A stretch of 64,000 nt of DNA, taken from NCBI GenBank assembly GCA_002371465.1, contig DFIU01000015.1, forward strand, positions 20,785 through 84,784. The letters are read 5' to 3'. The first letter of the stretch is position 1. Each line of letters starts with the position of its first letter. Source of the stretch: Lachnospiraceae bacterium UBA3689. Lineage in GTDB: Bacteria > Bacillota > Clostridia > Lachnospirales > Lachnospiraceae. Shown here piece after piece: positions 1 through 7,627 of this stretch. Made by a program: the position numbers and the translations under genes. Under the pieces are notes generated by a model. The model saw only the letters and a program-made list of their open reading frames with translations. It was not told where the DNA came from and did no database searches.

Positions 1-48
1 CGTCGGCAAGGCGGACTTTGCCGACGACCCGGGAGTCTGTTTTTAAAA
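1..48 (+). other. Hairpin at window edge, upstream of purF
   Basis: Bases 1-9 (CGTCGGCAA) pair perfectly with 18-26 (TTGCCGACG). A second near-palindrome, GACCCGGGAGTC at 25-36, is followed by a T run (39-43). This looks like the 3' part of a leader structure or terminator whose 5' part lies outside the window. Purine operons in Bacillota often have leader control, but no purine-riboswitch core is visible here. Confidence 0.4.
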
Positions 49-123
49 AATATATTCTGTTTTTTAAAAATGAAATATGTTACGATAACGGCGGTTATGG
101 ATGAAAGCGATGGAGGACATCGA

Positions 124-1542
124 ATGAGTAATCTGCATGAAGAATGCGGCGTATTTGGCATCTATGATAGAAGCGGGCAGAAGGACGTAGCGCGGACTAT
201 CTACTACGGTCTGCTGGCTCTTCAGCACCGGGGACAGGAAAGCTGCGGCATCGCCGTCAGCGACACCCAGGGTCCCAAGGGCGTCAAGGTCCGAAAGGGA
301 ATGGGACTGGTCAACGAAGAGTTCACCCGGGAGGATCTGGACCGGCTGCCGGGAGATATCGGCATCGGTCACGTCCGTTATTCCACGGCTGGAGCTTCCG
401 TTCCGGAAAATGCTCAGCCCCTCGTCATTCACTACATCAAGGGCACCCTCGCCCTCGCCCACAACGGCAATCTGATCAACGCGAAGGAACTTCGCGACGA
501 ACTGGCATACAACGGTTCTATTTTCCAAACGACAATTGATACAGAGGTCATCGCCTACGAGATCGCACGGGAGCGTGTCCGCTGCCACTCGGCGGAGGAG
601 GCGGTCGGCAAGGCTGCGGATAAGCTGAAAGGTGCTTATTCGCTGGTCGTCATGTCTCCCAGAAAGCTGATCGGGATGCGGGATCCTCTGGGTTTTAAAC
701 CCCTTTGCATCGGCAAAAGGGGGGAGGCATATATCCTGGCTTCCGAATCCTGTGCTCTTGATACGATCGGCGCGGAATTTGTCCGGGACGTCCTGCCCGG
801 TGAGATCGTGACCATATCCCACCAGGGGATCACATCCGACACCTCCCGCTGCCTGAAACCCGAGGACCAGGCGCACTGCATCTTCGAGTATATCTATTTT
901 GCGCGGACCGACAGCCGCATGGACGGAATCCCCGTCTACCGTTCCCGCGTCGTGGCGGGTAAATACCTCGCCCAGGACTCGCCGGTCGACGCGGACCTGG
1001 TCTGCGGCGTGCCGGAGTCGGGAAATGCGGCGGCTTTAGGCTATGCAATGGAATCCGGCATCCCTTACGGGACGGCTTTTTATAAGAACAGTTATATCGG
1101 CAGAACCTTCATTTCCCCGACCCAGGGAGCCCGGGAGACCGGCGTCCAGGTCAAGCTCAACGTCCTTGACGAGGCGGTGAAGGGAAAACGAGTGGTCCTG
1201 ATCGACGATTCTATCGTCCGGGGGACGACTTCGGACCGGATCATTTCCATGCTCCGGGAGCATGGGGCGAAAGAAGTTCACATGCGCGTCAGTTCGCCGC
1301 CATTTTTATGGCCCTGCTACTTCGGAACTGACGTGCCGGAAAGGGGGCAGCTGATCGCCTTCAACCGGTCGATCGAAGAGATCAGGGAGGTCATCGGAGC
1401 GGATTCCCTCGGCTATCTGCAGGCGGACCGCCTGCCCCAGCTGATCGACCACACCGCCGGCATCTGTCACGGATGCTTCGACGGCGTCTATCCTATGGAA
1501 ACCCCGACAACCAATATTCACAACGCATTGGAGGATGATTGA
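124..1542 (+). CDS. purF: Amidophosphoribosyltransferase
   Basis: First committed enzyme of purine synthesis: it moves the glutamine amide nitrogen onto PRPP to give phosphoribosylamine. The ATG at 124 is chosen over one at 70 because GGAGG (112-116) sits 7 bases before it, and it puts the nucleophile Cys at residue 8 (HEECGVFG), exposed after a short propeptide is removed. The PRPP-binding motif VLIDDSIVRGTT lies near residue 357. Cysteines in CIFEYIYFAR, PCYFG and CHGC match the [4Fe-4S] ligands of the B. subtilis type. The product is 472 aa, family-typical. Its stop lies just before the purB start, so the two are cotranscribed. Confidence 0.97.
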   Translation: MSNLHEECGVFGIYDRSGQKDVARTIYYGLLALQHRGQESCGIAVSDTQGPKGVKVRKGMGLVNEEFTREDLDRLPGDIGIGHVRYSTAGASVPENAQPLVIHYIKGTLALAHNGNLINAKELRDELAYNGSIFQTTIDTEVIAYEIARERVRCHSAEEAVGKAADKLKGAYSLVVMSPRKLIGMRDPLGFKPLCIGKRGEAYILASESCALDTIGAEFVRDVLPGEIVTISHQGITSDTSRCLKPEDQAHCIFEYIYFARTDSRMDGIPVYRSRVVAGKYLAQDSPVDADLVCGVPESGNAAALGYAMESGIPYGTAFYKNSYIGRTFISPTQGARETGVQVKLNVLDEAVKGKRVVLIDDSIVRGTTSDRIISMLREHGAKEVHMRVSSPPFLWPCYFGTDVPERGQLIAFNRSIEEIREVIGADSLGYLQADRLPQLIDHTAGICHGCFDGVYPMETPTTNIHNALEDD

Positions 1543-1543
1543 G

Positions 1544-2974
1544 ATGAATGACAAGTATGTAAGCCCGCTTTCTGCCAGATATGCCAGCCCGGAGATGCAG
1601 GAAATCTTCTCCCCGGACCGCAAGTTCAAGACCTGGAGAAAACTCTGGATCGCCCTTGCCGAGACGGAGCAGGAGCTGGGACTTGCCATTACGGATGAGC
1701 AGATCGCGGAACTAAAGGCGCATGCCGACGAGATCAACTATGAGGACGCGCAGCGCCGCGAAAAAGAGGTCCGTCACGATGTGATGTCCCACGTCTACGC
1801 CTACGGTCTGCAGTGCCCCAAGGCGAAGCCCATCATCCATCTGGGCGCGACCAGCTGCTATGTCGGCGACAATACCGATATCATTCTCATGCGGGATGCC
1901 CTCGATCTGATCAAGAGAAAGCTGCTCAATGTTATCAATGAGCTTGCCAAGTTTGCCGACGCCAACAAGGACCTGCCCTGCCTTGCCTATACCCACTATC
2001 AGCCGGCTCAGCCGACGACCGTCGGCAAGAGGGCGACGCTTTGGATCAACGAATTTATGCTGGATCTGGAGGACCTAGACTATGTCCGTGATTCCTTAAA
2101 GCTCCTTGGCTGTAAGGGAACGACCGGCACCCAGGCGTCTTTCCTTGAACTTTTTAACGGCGATCAGGACAAGTGCGATCAGCTCGATCCCCTGATTGCC
2201 AGGAAAATGGGCTTTGACGCCTGTTATCCGGTCTCCGGCCAGACCTATTCCCGCAAGGTGGACACCCGGGTCATCAATGTCCTGGCTGGCATCGCGGCGA
2301 GCGCGACCAAGTTCTCCAACGACATCCGGCTTTTGCAGCACGCCAAGGAGATCGAAGAGCCCTTTGAAAAAAGCCAGATCGGGTCTTCCGCCATGGCTTA
2401 TAAGAGAAATCCCATGCGGTCCGAGCGGATCGGGTCCCTGTCCCGCTATATCCTGGCGGATGCTTTGAATCCGGCGATCACCTCCTCGGTGCAGTGGTTC
2501 GAGCGGACCCTGGATGATTCGGCAAATAAGCGCCTTTCCGTGCCGGAGGGCTTTCTGGCGGCGGATGGCGTCCTGGATCTGGTGGCAAATGTCGTGGATG
2601 GTCTGGTCGTCTATCCCAAGGTCATTCGTAAGCATCTGATGGCGGAGCTGCCCTTTATGGCGACGGAAAATATCATGATGGACGCGGTCAAAGCGGGCGG
2701 CGACCGGCAGGAGCTGCATGAGCGCATCCGGGAACTGTCCATGCAGGCAGGAAAATGCGTCAAGGAAGAGGGCGGCGACAATCCCCTCCTGCAGCTGATC
2801 GCGGATGACCCCATGTTCAACCTCTCCCTTGAGGATCTGGAGCAGGCGATGGACCCGAAAAAATACGTCGGCCGTGCCCCCTACCAGGTGACCCGGTATT
2901 TAAAACAGGTGGTAGGACCGGTCTTGGAGGCAAATCAGGACGTCCTGGGCTGGAAGGCTGAGATCGACGTGTAA
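1544..2974 (+). CDS. purB: Adenylosuccinate lyase
   Basis: Fumarase/aspartase-superfamily enzyme that releases fumarate from SAICAR and from adenylosuccinate, acting twice in purine synthesis. The signature loop GSSAMAYKRNPMRSER, with the catalytic serine, starts near residue 282. There are two ATGs, at 1535 and 1544. The shared GGAGG at 1530-1534 touches the first and sits 9 bases from the second, so 1544 is taken (476 aa). It follows purF by 1 base and probably depends on the same transcript. The next gene, purA, uses the product of the other branch and has its own promoter. Confidence 0.96.
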   Translation: MNDKYVSPLSARYASPEMQEIFSPDRKFKTWRKLWIALAETEQELGLAITDEQIAELKAHADEINYEDAQRREKEVRHDVMSHVYAYGLQCPKAKPIIHLGATSCYVGDNTDIILMRDALDLIKRKLLNVINELAKFADANKDLPCLAYTHYQPAQPTTVGKRATLWINEFMLDLEDLDYVRDSLKLLGCKGTTGTQASFLELFNGDQDKCDQLDPLIARKMGFDACYPVSGQTYSRKVDTRVINVLAGIAASATKFSNDIRLLQHAKEIEEPFEKSQIGSSAMAYKRNPMRSERIGSLSRYILADALNPAITSSVQWFERTLDDSANKRLSVPEGFLAADGVLDLVANVVDGLVVYPKVIRKHLMAELPFMATENIMMDAVKAGGDRQELHERIRELSMQAGKCVKEEGGDNPLLQLIADDPMFNLSLEDLEQAMDPKKYVGRAPYQVTRYLKQVVGPVLEANQDVLGWKAEIDV

Positions 2975-3032
2975 GGGATATCAAGCGCCCAGAGCATTGG
3001 AACGTAAGAACGTAAGCAGCTGGTTGGAATTA

Positions 3033-3063
3033 TTGGCATATGACTATCCGGGCGTGGTATAAT
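3033..3063 (+). promoter_or_regulatory. Promoter for purA
   Basis: TTGGCA (3033-3038), a 19-base spacer and TATAAT (3058-3063) with an extended -10 TG at 3055-3056. It lies in the 227-base purB-purA gap, so purA can be transcribed separately. No purine-type operator or riboswitch core is recognised between it and purA. Confidence 0.65.
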
Positions 3064-3201
3064 AAGCAAGCCTTGCTTTGCTTCTTATCGTTTCTTTTTT
3101 GAGGCGGGGCAGGCTGCCGGATCGCAGGATGCGGCAAAATGATTCATAAAAAAGCGGATCCCTATTATGGAAAAGGCTGACAAGTAGGAGGAATGATCAC
3201 T

Positions 3202-4476
3202 ATGGTAACAGCAGTCGTTGGAGTCAACTGGGGAGATGAAGGCAAGGGCAAGATCACGGATATGCTTGCCGATCAGGCGGATATCGTCATTCGTTTCCAG
3301 GGCGGCGCAAATGCGGGTCATACCATCAAGAACCATTATGGCAAGTTTGCGCTTCATACCCTTCCGTCAGGCGTTTTCCATCAGAATATCGTCAATATCA
3401 TTGGAAATGGCGTCGCTCTTTCCGTCCCCAAGATCGTTGCCGAGCTTAAGGATATTGAAGCTAAGGGCGTTCCGGCTCCCAAGCTCCTCATTTCTGACCG
3501 GGCGCAGATCGTTATGAGCTATCATGTCCTCTTTGATACACTCGAAGAGGCTCGTCTGGCAGGAAAATCTTTCGGCTCGACCAAGTCCGGCATCGCTCCG
3601 TTTTATTCGGACAAATTCGCCAAGATCGGCATCCAGGTCAGCGAACTTTCCGATATGGACGCCCTCCGGGAGAAGGTCGAAGGAATTCTGGAAAAGAAAA
3701 ATATCGAGCTGAAGTATCTCTACCACACGGACGAGCTGAAGGTGGACGATATTATGGAGGAGCTGGAAGGGTACAAGAAGGCGCTGGCTCCCTATGTCGC
3801 AGATACCTCCGCTTTCCTCTGGCAGGCGAGAAAGGAGGGCAGGAAAGCTCTTCTTGAAGGTCAGTTGGGAACGATGAAAGACCCCGATCATGGCATTTAC
3901 CCCATGGTTACATCATCCTCGACCCTTGCCGGTTATGGGGCAATCGGCGCCGGTATCCCCCCTTACGATATCCAGAAGATCGTCGCCGTATCAAAGGCCT
4001 ATTCTTCAGCAGTCGGTGCGGGAGAATTTACATCCGAGATCTTCGGAGACGAAGCGGATGAACTGCGGAGACGCGGCGGAGACGGCGGAGAGTACGGCGC
4101 GACCACGGGGCGTCCCAGAAGAGTAGGCTGGTACGACTGCGTGGCATCCAGTTACGGATGCAGACTGCAGGGGGCGACGGATGTTGCCCTGACAGTCCTC
4201 GACGCCCTCAGCTACCTCGATGAGATTCCGGTCTGTGTCGCTTATGAAATCGACGGCAGGCAGACGACCGATTTCCCGACCACGACGGACCTGAAGAAGG
4301 CTAAGCCGGTCTGGGAAAAGCTGCCGGGTTGGAAGTGCGATATCCGGGGCATCCGCAAATTTGAGGACCTGCCGGAAGCAGCACAGGACTATGTGCGTTT
4401 CATTGAACAGCACATCGGCTTCCCCATCACCATGGTTTCAAACGGACCGGCGAGAGAGGATATTATCATCCGGTAA
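3202..4476 (+). CDS. purA: Adenylosuccinate synthetase
   Basis: Makes adenylosuccinate from IMP, aspartate and GTP, the first step from IMP to AMP. The glycine-rich loop WGDEGKGK is at residues 10-17, with the catalytic Asp12, and the second catalytic residue His40 is in GGANAGHT. The product is 424 aa, family-typical. ATG 3193 is only 1 base from AGGAGG (3186-3191), while ATG 3202 is 10 bases away and gives the usual VTAVVGVNWGDEG start, so 3202 is chosen. It is monocistronic between its own promoter and a strong terminator at 4539. Confidence 0.97.
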   Translation: MVTAVVGVNWGDEGKGKITDMLADQADIVIRFQGGANAGHTIKNHYGKFALHTLPSGVFHQNIVNIIGNGVALSVPKIVAELKDIEAKGVPAPKLLISDRAQIVMSYHVLFDTLEEARLAGKSFGSTKSGIAPFYSDKFAKIGIQVSELSDMDALREKVEGILEKKNIELKYLYHTDELKVDDIMEELEGYKKALAPYVADTSAFLWQARKEGRKALLEGQLGTMKDPDHGIYPMVTSSSTLAGYGAIGAGIPPYDIQKIVAVSKAYSSAVGAGEFTSEIFGDEADELRRRGGDGGEYGATTGRPRRVGWYDCVASSYGCRLQGATDVALTVLDALSYLDEIPVCVAYEIDGRQTTDFPTTTDLKKAKPVWEKLPGWKCDIRGIRKFEDLPEAAQDYVRFIEQHIGFPITMVSNGPAREDIIIR

Positions 4477-4538
4477 GTACTCTTTGCCAGGCTGGAAAAT
4501 CAGACCATCTGATTTGGCTTTAAATGAATGGAATAAGC

Positions 4539-4579
4539 AATCCGGGCAGACACTTGAATCGTGTCCTGCCCGGATTTTT
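4539..4579 (+). terminator. Terminator of purA
   Basis: A 15-bp perfect stem (4539-4553 with 4561-4575), built on AATCCGGGCAGACAC, has a 7-base loop and a T run. It lies 60 bases past the purA stop and before the convergent gene at 4646. Confidence 0.92.
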
Positions 4580-4645
4580 AGGTAGGCTGTCAGTAAGAAG
4601 GATGGAACAGATAGTCGGTCAATCATTTGCATATGACGTTGTATC

Positions 4646-4954
4646 TTACTTTTGAGATTCCTGATCTTTACTCCTTGAAAGCGGAAGGGGGGAATCTTGT
4701 GAACCCTGCTGTTTCTGATCCGGATGTGCTTTCTGATCCCCATCCATGTCAGGCGTCTGAACCGGCCTGACGACCCGGGCGACCAGCTGAAAGGCGTAGA
4801 GAAAGACCGGCACGATGATGGTGCAGGCAAGCGCTCCGCGAAAGAGCGCCATCGTATTGGGACTTTTGCCAAAGGCAAAGACGAATGTGAGGACGTACAT
4901 ACTTAAAATCAGGATGATGCCGATGACAGCGAGGATTCTCTTTATCTTTTTCAT
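4646..4954 (-). CDS. Small two-helix membrane protein
   Basis: A 102-residue protein that I do not recognise. Residues 5-28 (IKRILAVIGIILILSMYVLT) and about 38-60 form two likely membrane helices. The C-terminal 35 residues are polar and rich in Gln, Ser, Asp and Lys, so probably cytoplasmic. An AGGGAG ribosome site precedes the ATG. It faces purA, which ends in its own terminator. Small proteins of this shape are common and poorly conserved in Lachnospiraceae; no function is inferred. Confidence 0.75.
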   Translation of the reverse strand: MKKIKRILAVIGIILILSMYVLTFVFAFGKSPNTMALFRGALACTIIVPVFLYAFQLVARVVRPVQTPDMDGDQKAHPDQKQQGSQDSPLPLSRSKDQESQK

Positions 4955-5339
4955 AGCGGTCAGTCTCCCTTACTTTTGATGAGTTGGGAAGATTATACCA
5001 TATTTTTTGTGTCCTATTGACTTGAGAGCATACTTGAAGCTTGGAGTTGCTGGGCTCCTGTTGGTTTGGAGGGCATTCTTTGAACTTGTACTTGCCATTT
5101 CTTTTATAACTTGTGGAATATCCCTTGGGCTTAGGATTGCCGGCATATTTTTGACTTGGGGTCATTCCTTATGCTTGGGCTTCCGCGTGATCCATGGGAC
5201 TTCTGCTTGCCGTTGTCAAAAATCACTGGCTGTGCTACCATAAGGGAACGTTCCGGTGCGAAATAAGATGTTTGACCGGCGAATTAGGAAAGAAGATTTG
5301 TCCCGCGGCAAGTCTTTGGTATTGGTAAAGGAGATAGAG
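4955..5339. repeat. Gene-poor stretch with degenerate CTTG-rich repeats
   Basis: No convincing gene lies between the small membrane protein and the SEC-C gene. On the + strand CTTG recurs at 5021, 5033, 5040, 5085, 5091, 5110, 5124, 5155, 5174 and 5206. Several pairs are 50-51 bases apart (5040/5091, 5124/5174, 5155/5206), and CTTGGGCTT is repeated exactly at 5124 and 5174. This suggests a decayed tandem repeat of about 50 bp. The frames open here on both strands have biased composition and no ribosome site. Confidence 0.4.
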
Positions 5340-5924
5340 ATGGCTCAGGCAAATGAGATCCTCGCTGAGGAATTAAGTGTCGATAAGGATTCTCTTCTGG
5401 GGCAGTGGAGAAACACGGCTTACAACCAGAATGCAGATCAGAAGTGGCTGGAGAAATTCTGGTCCGATTATTTTCAGATTGAGAAAAATATCTATGCCCA
5501 GCTGCTGACGAATCCGGACGAAGTTGTCAAGGGAACGGTCAAGGAATTGGCGGGCAGGTTCAACGTGGATATTTCCGTTATGGTCGGCTTCCTCGACGGG
5601 ATCAATGATTCTTTGATCGAGAAGAATCCGATCGAGACGATGACCGAGGATACAGAAGTGAACCTGGGCTTTGACAAGACCCGTCTCTATCAGAACATGG
5701 TAGATGCCAAGGCGGACTGGCTCTATGGACTGCCGGAATGGGATGCCATTTTCGACAAGGAGACTCAGCACAAGCTCTATCTGGAGCAGAAGAAGGCTGG
5801 AACAGTTATCAAGCCGAAGAAGATCGGCAGAAATGATCCCTGCCCCTGTGGGTCCGGCAAGAAATATAAAAAGTGCCACGGTCTGCCGGGCATGCCGCCG
5901 CTTGAAGGATATTACGCAAATTAA
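5340..5924 (+). CDS. SEC-C zinc-motif protein
   Basis: A 194-residue protein ending in a SEC-C module, IGRNDPCPCGSGKKYKKCHG (about residues 163-182), in which C-x-C and C-H ligands bind one zinc as in the SecA tail. The upstream part is helical and acidic and resembles small SEC-C proteins of Clostridia with no assigned role. The ATG at 5340 follows AAAGGAG by 6 bases; the open frame extends upstream to 5256 without a ribosome site. The zinc module suggests ribosome or nucleic-acid association, as in SecA and MecA-like proteins, but that is family inference. It is followed by the infC leader. Confidence 0.85.
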   Translation: MAQANEILAEELSVDKDSLLGQWRNTAYNQNADQKWLEKFWSDYFQIEKNIYAQLLTNPDEVVKGTVKELAGRFNVDISVMVGFLDGINDSLIEKNPIETMTEDTEVNLGFDKTRLYQNMVDAKADWLYGLPEWDAIFDKETQHKLYLEQKKAGTVIKPKKIGRNDPCPCGSGKKYKKCHGLPGMPPLEGYYAN

Positions 5925-6152
5925 GATAGGCTTTTTAAGCCTGATTTCCGGATTGCCTTTTGAGCTTGCAATAAGCGAACCGGTAAGACGGTTTGCTTTA
6001 AGCTTGCTTCCCAGGGCAGCTTTCAGCCCCTGTAATAAGTGAATCTGTAAGGCTAGGCTCTGTATATTTGATTGGATGAAAGACTCAATTTTTCCGTGTA
6101 AGAAAGTTTTGTATGAAGGCGTAAGTTTTTGAAAGGAGAGCATAAGTTTTTA
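5925..6152. repeat. Non-coding stretch with two degenerate 64-bp units
   Basis: A small hairpin (AGGCTT/AAGCCT, 5928-5942) follows the SEC-C gene. Similar 20-base segments beginning AATAAG occur at 5970 and 6034, exactly 64 bases apart, each with GAA and GTAAG further in. GTAAG recurs at 6098 and 6121. GCGAACCG and CGGTTTGC (5974-5994) also form an inverted repeat. No gene is seen. Confidence 0.35.
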
Positions 6153-6181
6153 TTGACATGACCGGCCGGGACTGGTAATAT
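6153..6181 (+). promoter_or_regulatory. Promoter of infC-rpmI-rplT
   Basis: Consensus TTGACA (6153-6158), a 17-base spacer and TAATAT (6176-6181) with an extended TG just upstream. Transcription would start near 6188, giving a leader of about 250 nt before infC. Confidence 0.85.
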
Positions 6182-6187
6182 TCTATT

Positions 6188-6436
6188 TGTTGTAAAAACA
6201 AGCAGAGTGTCCACTCTCACCCAGGCACAAGTAAGTGACCCGTGGTTGATATCAACAGCTTTTCTTATCAAAGAGAAGATCAGAGTTATCTTTGATTGGA
6301 CTTTAAGAAAAGAGCTGAGCTTATTTGATGATGAGCGGACAGTCTGAAAGGGCTGTCCGTTTTTTATCGGATAGAGAGCTGGTCCTTGTCAGGAACATTT
6401 GACTTTGTCGAGGTTAGTCTTTGAGGAGGTAGAAAG
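6188..6436 (+). promoter_or_regulatory. Structured leader of infC operon (L20-type attenuator)
   Basis: About 250 nt lie between the promoter and infC. AGCTTTTCTTA near 6260 can pair with TAAGAAAAGAGCT near 6303, and CGGACAG (6336-6342) with CTGTCCG (6353-6359) before six Ts forms a terminator. In Bacillota the infC-rpmI-rplT leader is where ribosomal protein L20 binds and causes early termination. The position, length and terminator here fit that scheme, but I cannot verify the L20-binding site by alignment. Confidence 0.7.
6336..6366 (+). terminator. Attenuator terminator before infC
   Basis: A 7-bp stem CGGACAG/CTGTCCG with a 10-base loop is followed by TTTTTT. It lies inside the leader, 70 bases before the infC start, so it acts as a conditional terminator rather than an operon end. 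Confidence 0.85.
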
Positions 6437-6943
6437 ATTAGCGATTTATTTATTAACGAGCAGATTCGCGACCGCGAGGTTCGTCTGGTCGGCGCGGATG
6501 GTGAACAGCTGGGCATTATGTCCGCACGCGAGGCACAGCTGAAGGCAGACGAAGCCGGACTTGATCTGGTGAAGATTGCGCCCAAGGCAAAGCCGCCGGT
6601 ATGCAAGATTATTAACTACAATAAGTTTAAATATGAGCAGACCCGCAAAGCCAAGGAAGCGCGCAGGAAGCAGAAGACCATGGATATCAAGGAAGTGCGG
6701 ATGTCACCGAACATCGACACCAACGATTTGAATACCAAGGTTTCCGCCGCTCGTAAGTTTATCGAGAAGGGAAATAAGGTTAAGGTCAGCATCCGTTTCC
6801 GCGGACGTGAGATGGCGCATACCGCAGCCAGCCGCCCGATGATGATGGATTTTGCTGAAAAACTTTCCGATATCGCTGTTATCGACAAGCCTCCGAAGAT
6901 GGAAGGTCGTTTCATGACCATGTTCCTGGCTCAGAAGAAGTAA
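6437..6943 (+). CDS. infC: Translation initiation factor IF-3
   Basis: Binds the 30S subunit, blocks early 50S joining and proofreads the start codon. Translation most likely begins at an ATT codon at 6437: GAGGAGGT (6423-6430) lies 6 bases upstream and the frame then reads ISDLFINEQIRDREVRLVG, the conserved IF-3 start. No ATG, GTG or TTG is present in that position, and the first ATG (6518) would delete 27 conserved residues. AUU starts are known in infC of other bacteria and allow IF-3 to limit its own synthesis. The product is 168 aa, with an N domain, a lysine-rich linker and a C domain. First gene of the operon. Confidence 0.97.
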   Translation: MSDLFINEQIRDREVRLVGADGEQLGIMSAREAQLKADEAGLDLVKIAPKAKPPVCKIINYNKFKYEQTRKAKEARRKQKTMDIKEVRMSPNIDTNDLNTKVSAARKFIEKGNKVKVSIRFRGREMAHTAASRPMMMDFAEKLSDIAVIDKPPKMEGRFMTMFLAQKK

Positions 6944-6963
6944 GCAGAGAGGAGATTTTGATT

Positions 6964-7161
6964 ATGCCAAAGATGAAGACCAAGAGAGCAGCTGCTAAGC
7001 GTTTCCACGTAACAGGCAGCGGCAAACTCAAGAGAATGAAAGCGTTCAAGAGCCATATCCTGACTAAGAAGTCACGCAAGACCAAGAGAAACCTGCGCAA
7101 GGCTGCCATTGCGGATCAGACCAATGCAAAGGTAATGAAGAAGATTTTACCCTACATGTGA
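6964..7161 (+). CDS. rpmI: Ribosomal protein bL35
   Basis: A 65-residue, very basic large-subunit protein starting MPKMKTKRAAAKRFHVTGSG, the family hallmark. The start at 6964 has AGAGGAGA upstream; an in-frame ATG two codons earlier is too close to it. It lies 20 bases after infC and before rplT, the standard order in this operon. Confidence 0.98.
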   Translation: MPKMKTKRAAAKRFHVTGSGKLKRMKAFKSHILTKKSRKTKRNLRKAAIADQTNAKVMKKILPYM

Positions 7162-7183
7162 TTCTTAGAGGAGGATTTGAGAA

Positions 7184-7540
7184 ATGGCAAGAATTAAAGG
7201 TGGTTTAAACCACAGAAAGAAAGCAAACCGCGTCCTGAAACTCGCTAAGGGTTACTACGGCGCAAGATCCAGGCAGTATAGAGTTGCAAAACAGTCCGTT
7301 ATGCGGGCTCTGGCTTCCGCTTATGCAGGCCGTAAGCAGAGAAAGAGAGATTTCAGAAAGCTCTGGATCGCTCGTATCAATGCGGCAGCTCGTCTGAACG
7401 GAATGAACTACAGCAATTTCATGCATGGTCTGAAGCTGGCGAACGTCGACATCAACCGTAAGGTTCTGGCTGACATCGCAGTCAATGATCCGGATGGGTT
7501 CAAGTCCTTAGTGGAACTTGCTCAGAGCAAAATTGCTTAA
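7184..7540 (+). CDS. rplT: Ribosomal protein bL20
   Basis: A 118-residue basic protein needed for early 50S assembly, binding 23S rRNA. The start MARIKGGLNHRKKANRVLKL and the core ARLNGMNYSNFMHGLKLANV are characteristic. GAGGAGG precedes the ATG. In Bacillota it is the autogenous repressor of this operon through the leader described upstream. Last gene before a terminator. Confidence 0.98.
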   Translation: MARIKGGLNHRKKANRVLKLAKGYYGARSRQYRVAKQSVMRALASAYAGRKQRKRDFRKLWIARINAAARLNGMNYSNFMHGLKLANVDINRKVLADIAVNDPDGFKSLVELAQSKIA

Positions 7541-7552
7541 GAAAAATGATTA

Positions 7553-7590
7553 AGCGGCGGCTGGTGCTTCGGCATCGGCCGCTCTTCTTA
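7553..7590 (+). terminator. Terminator of infC-rpmI-rplT
   Basis: AGCGGC (7553-7558) pairs with GCCGCT (7578-7583), an inner stem GGTGC/GCATC closes on a TTCG tetraloop, and a T-rich tail follows. Confidence 0.85.
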
Positions 7591-7627
7591 TATTTATCTT
7601 TAAAAATCAGATCAGACAGGGAGGAAC

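Noticed and set aside
64..876. Long reading frame antisense to purF (270 codons)
   Set aside because: It lies entirely opposite purF, has no ribosome site and its product has no recognisable motif; it is a shadow of the purF codon pattern.
5007..5243. 78-codon hydrophobic frame in the CTTG-rich spacer
   Set aside because: Hydrophobicity comes from the repeated CTTG/TTGG words; no ribosome site, and the repeats explain the open frame better than a gene.
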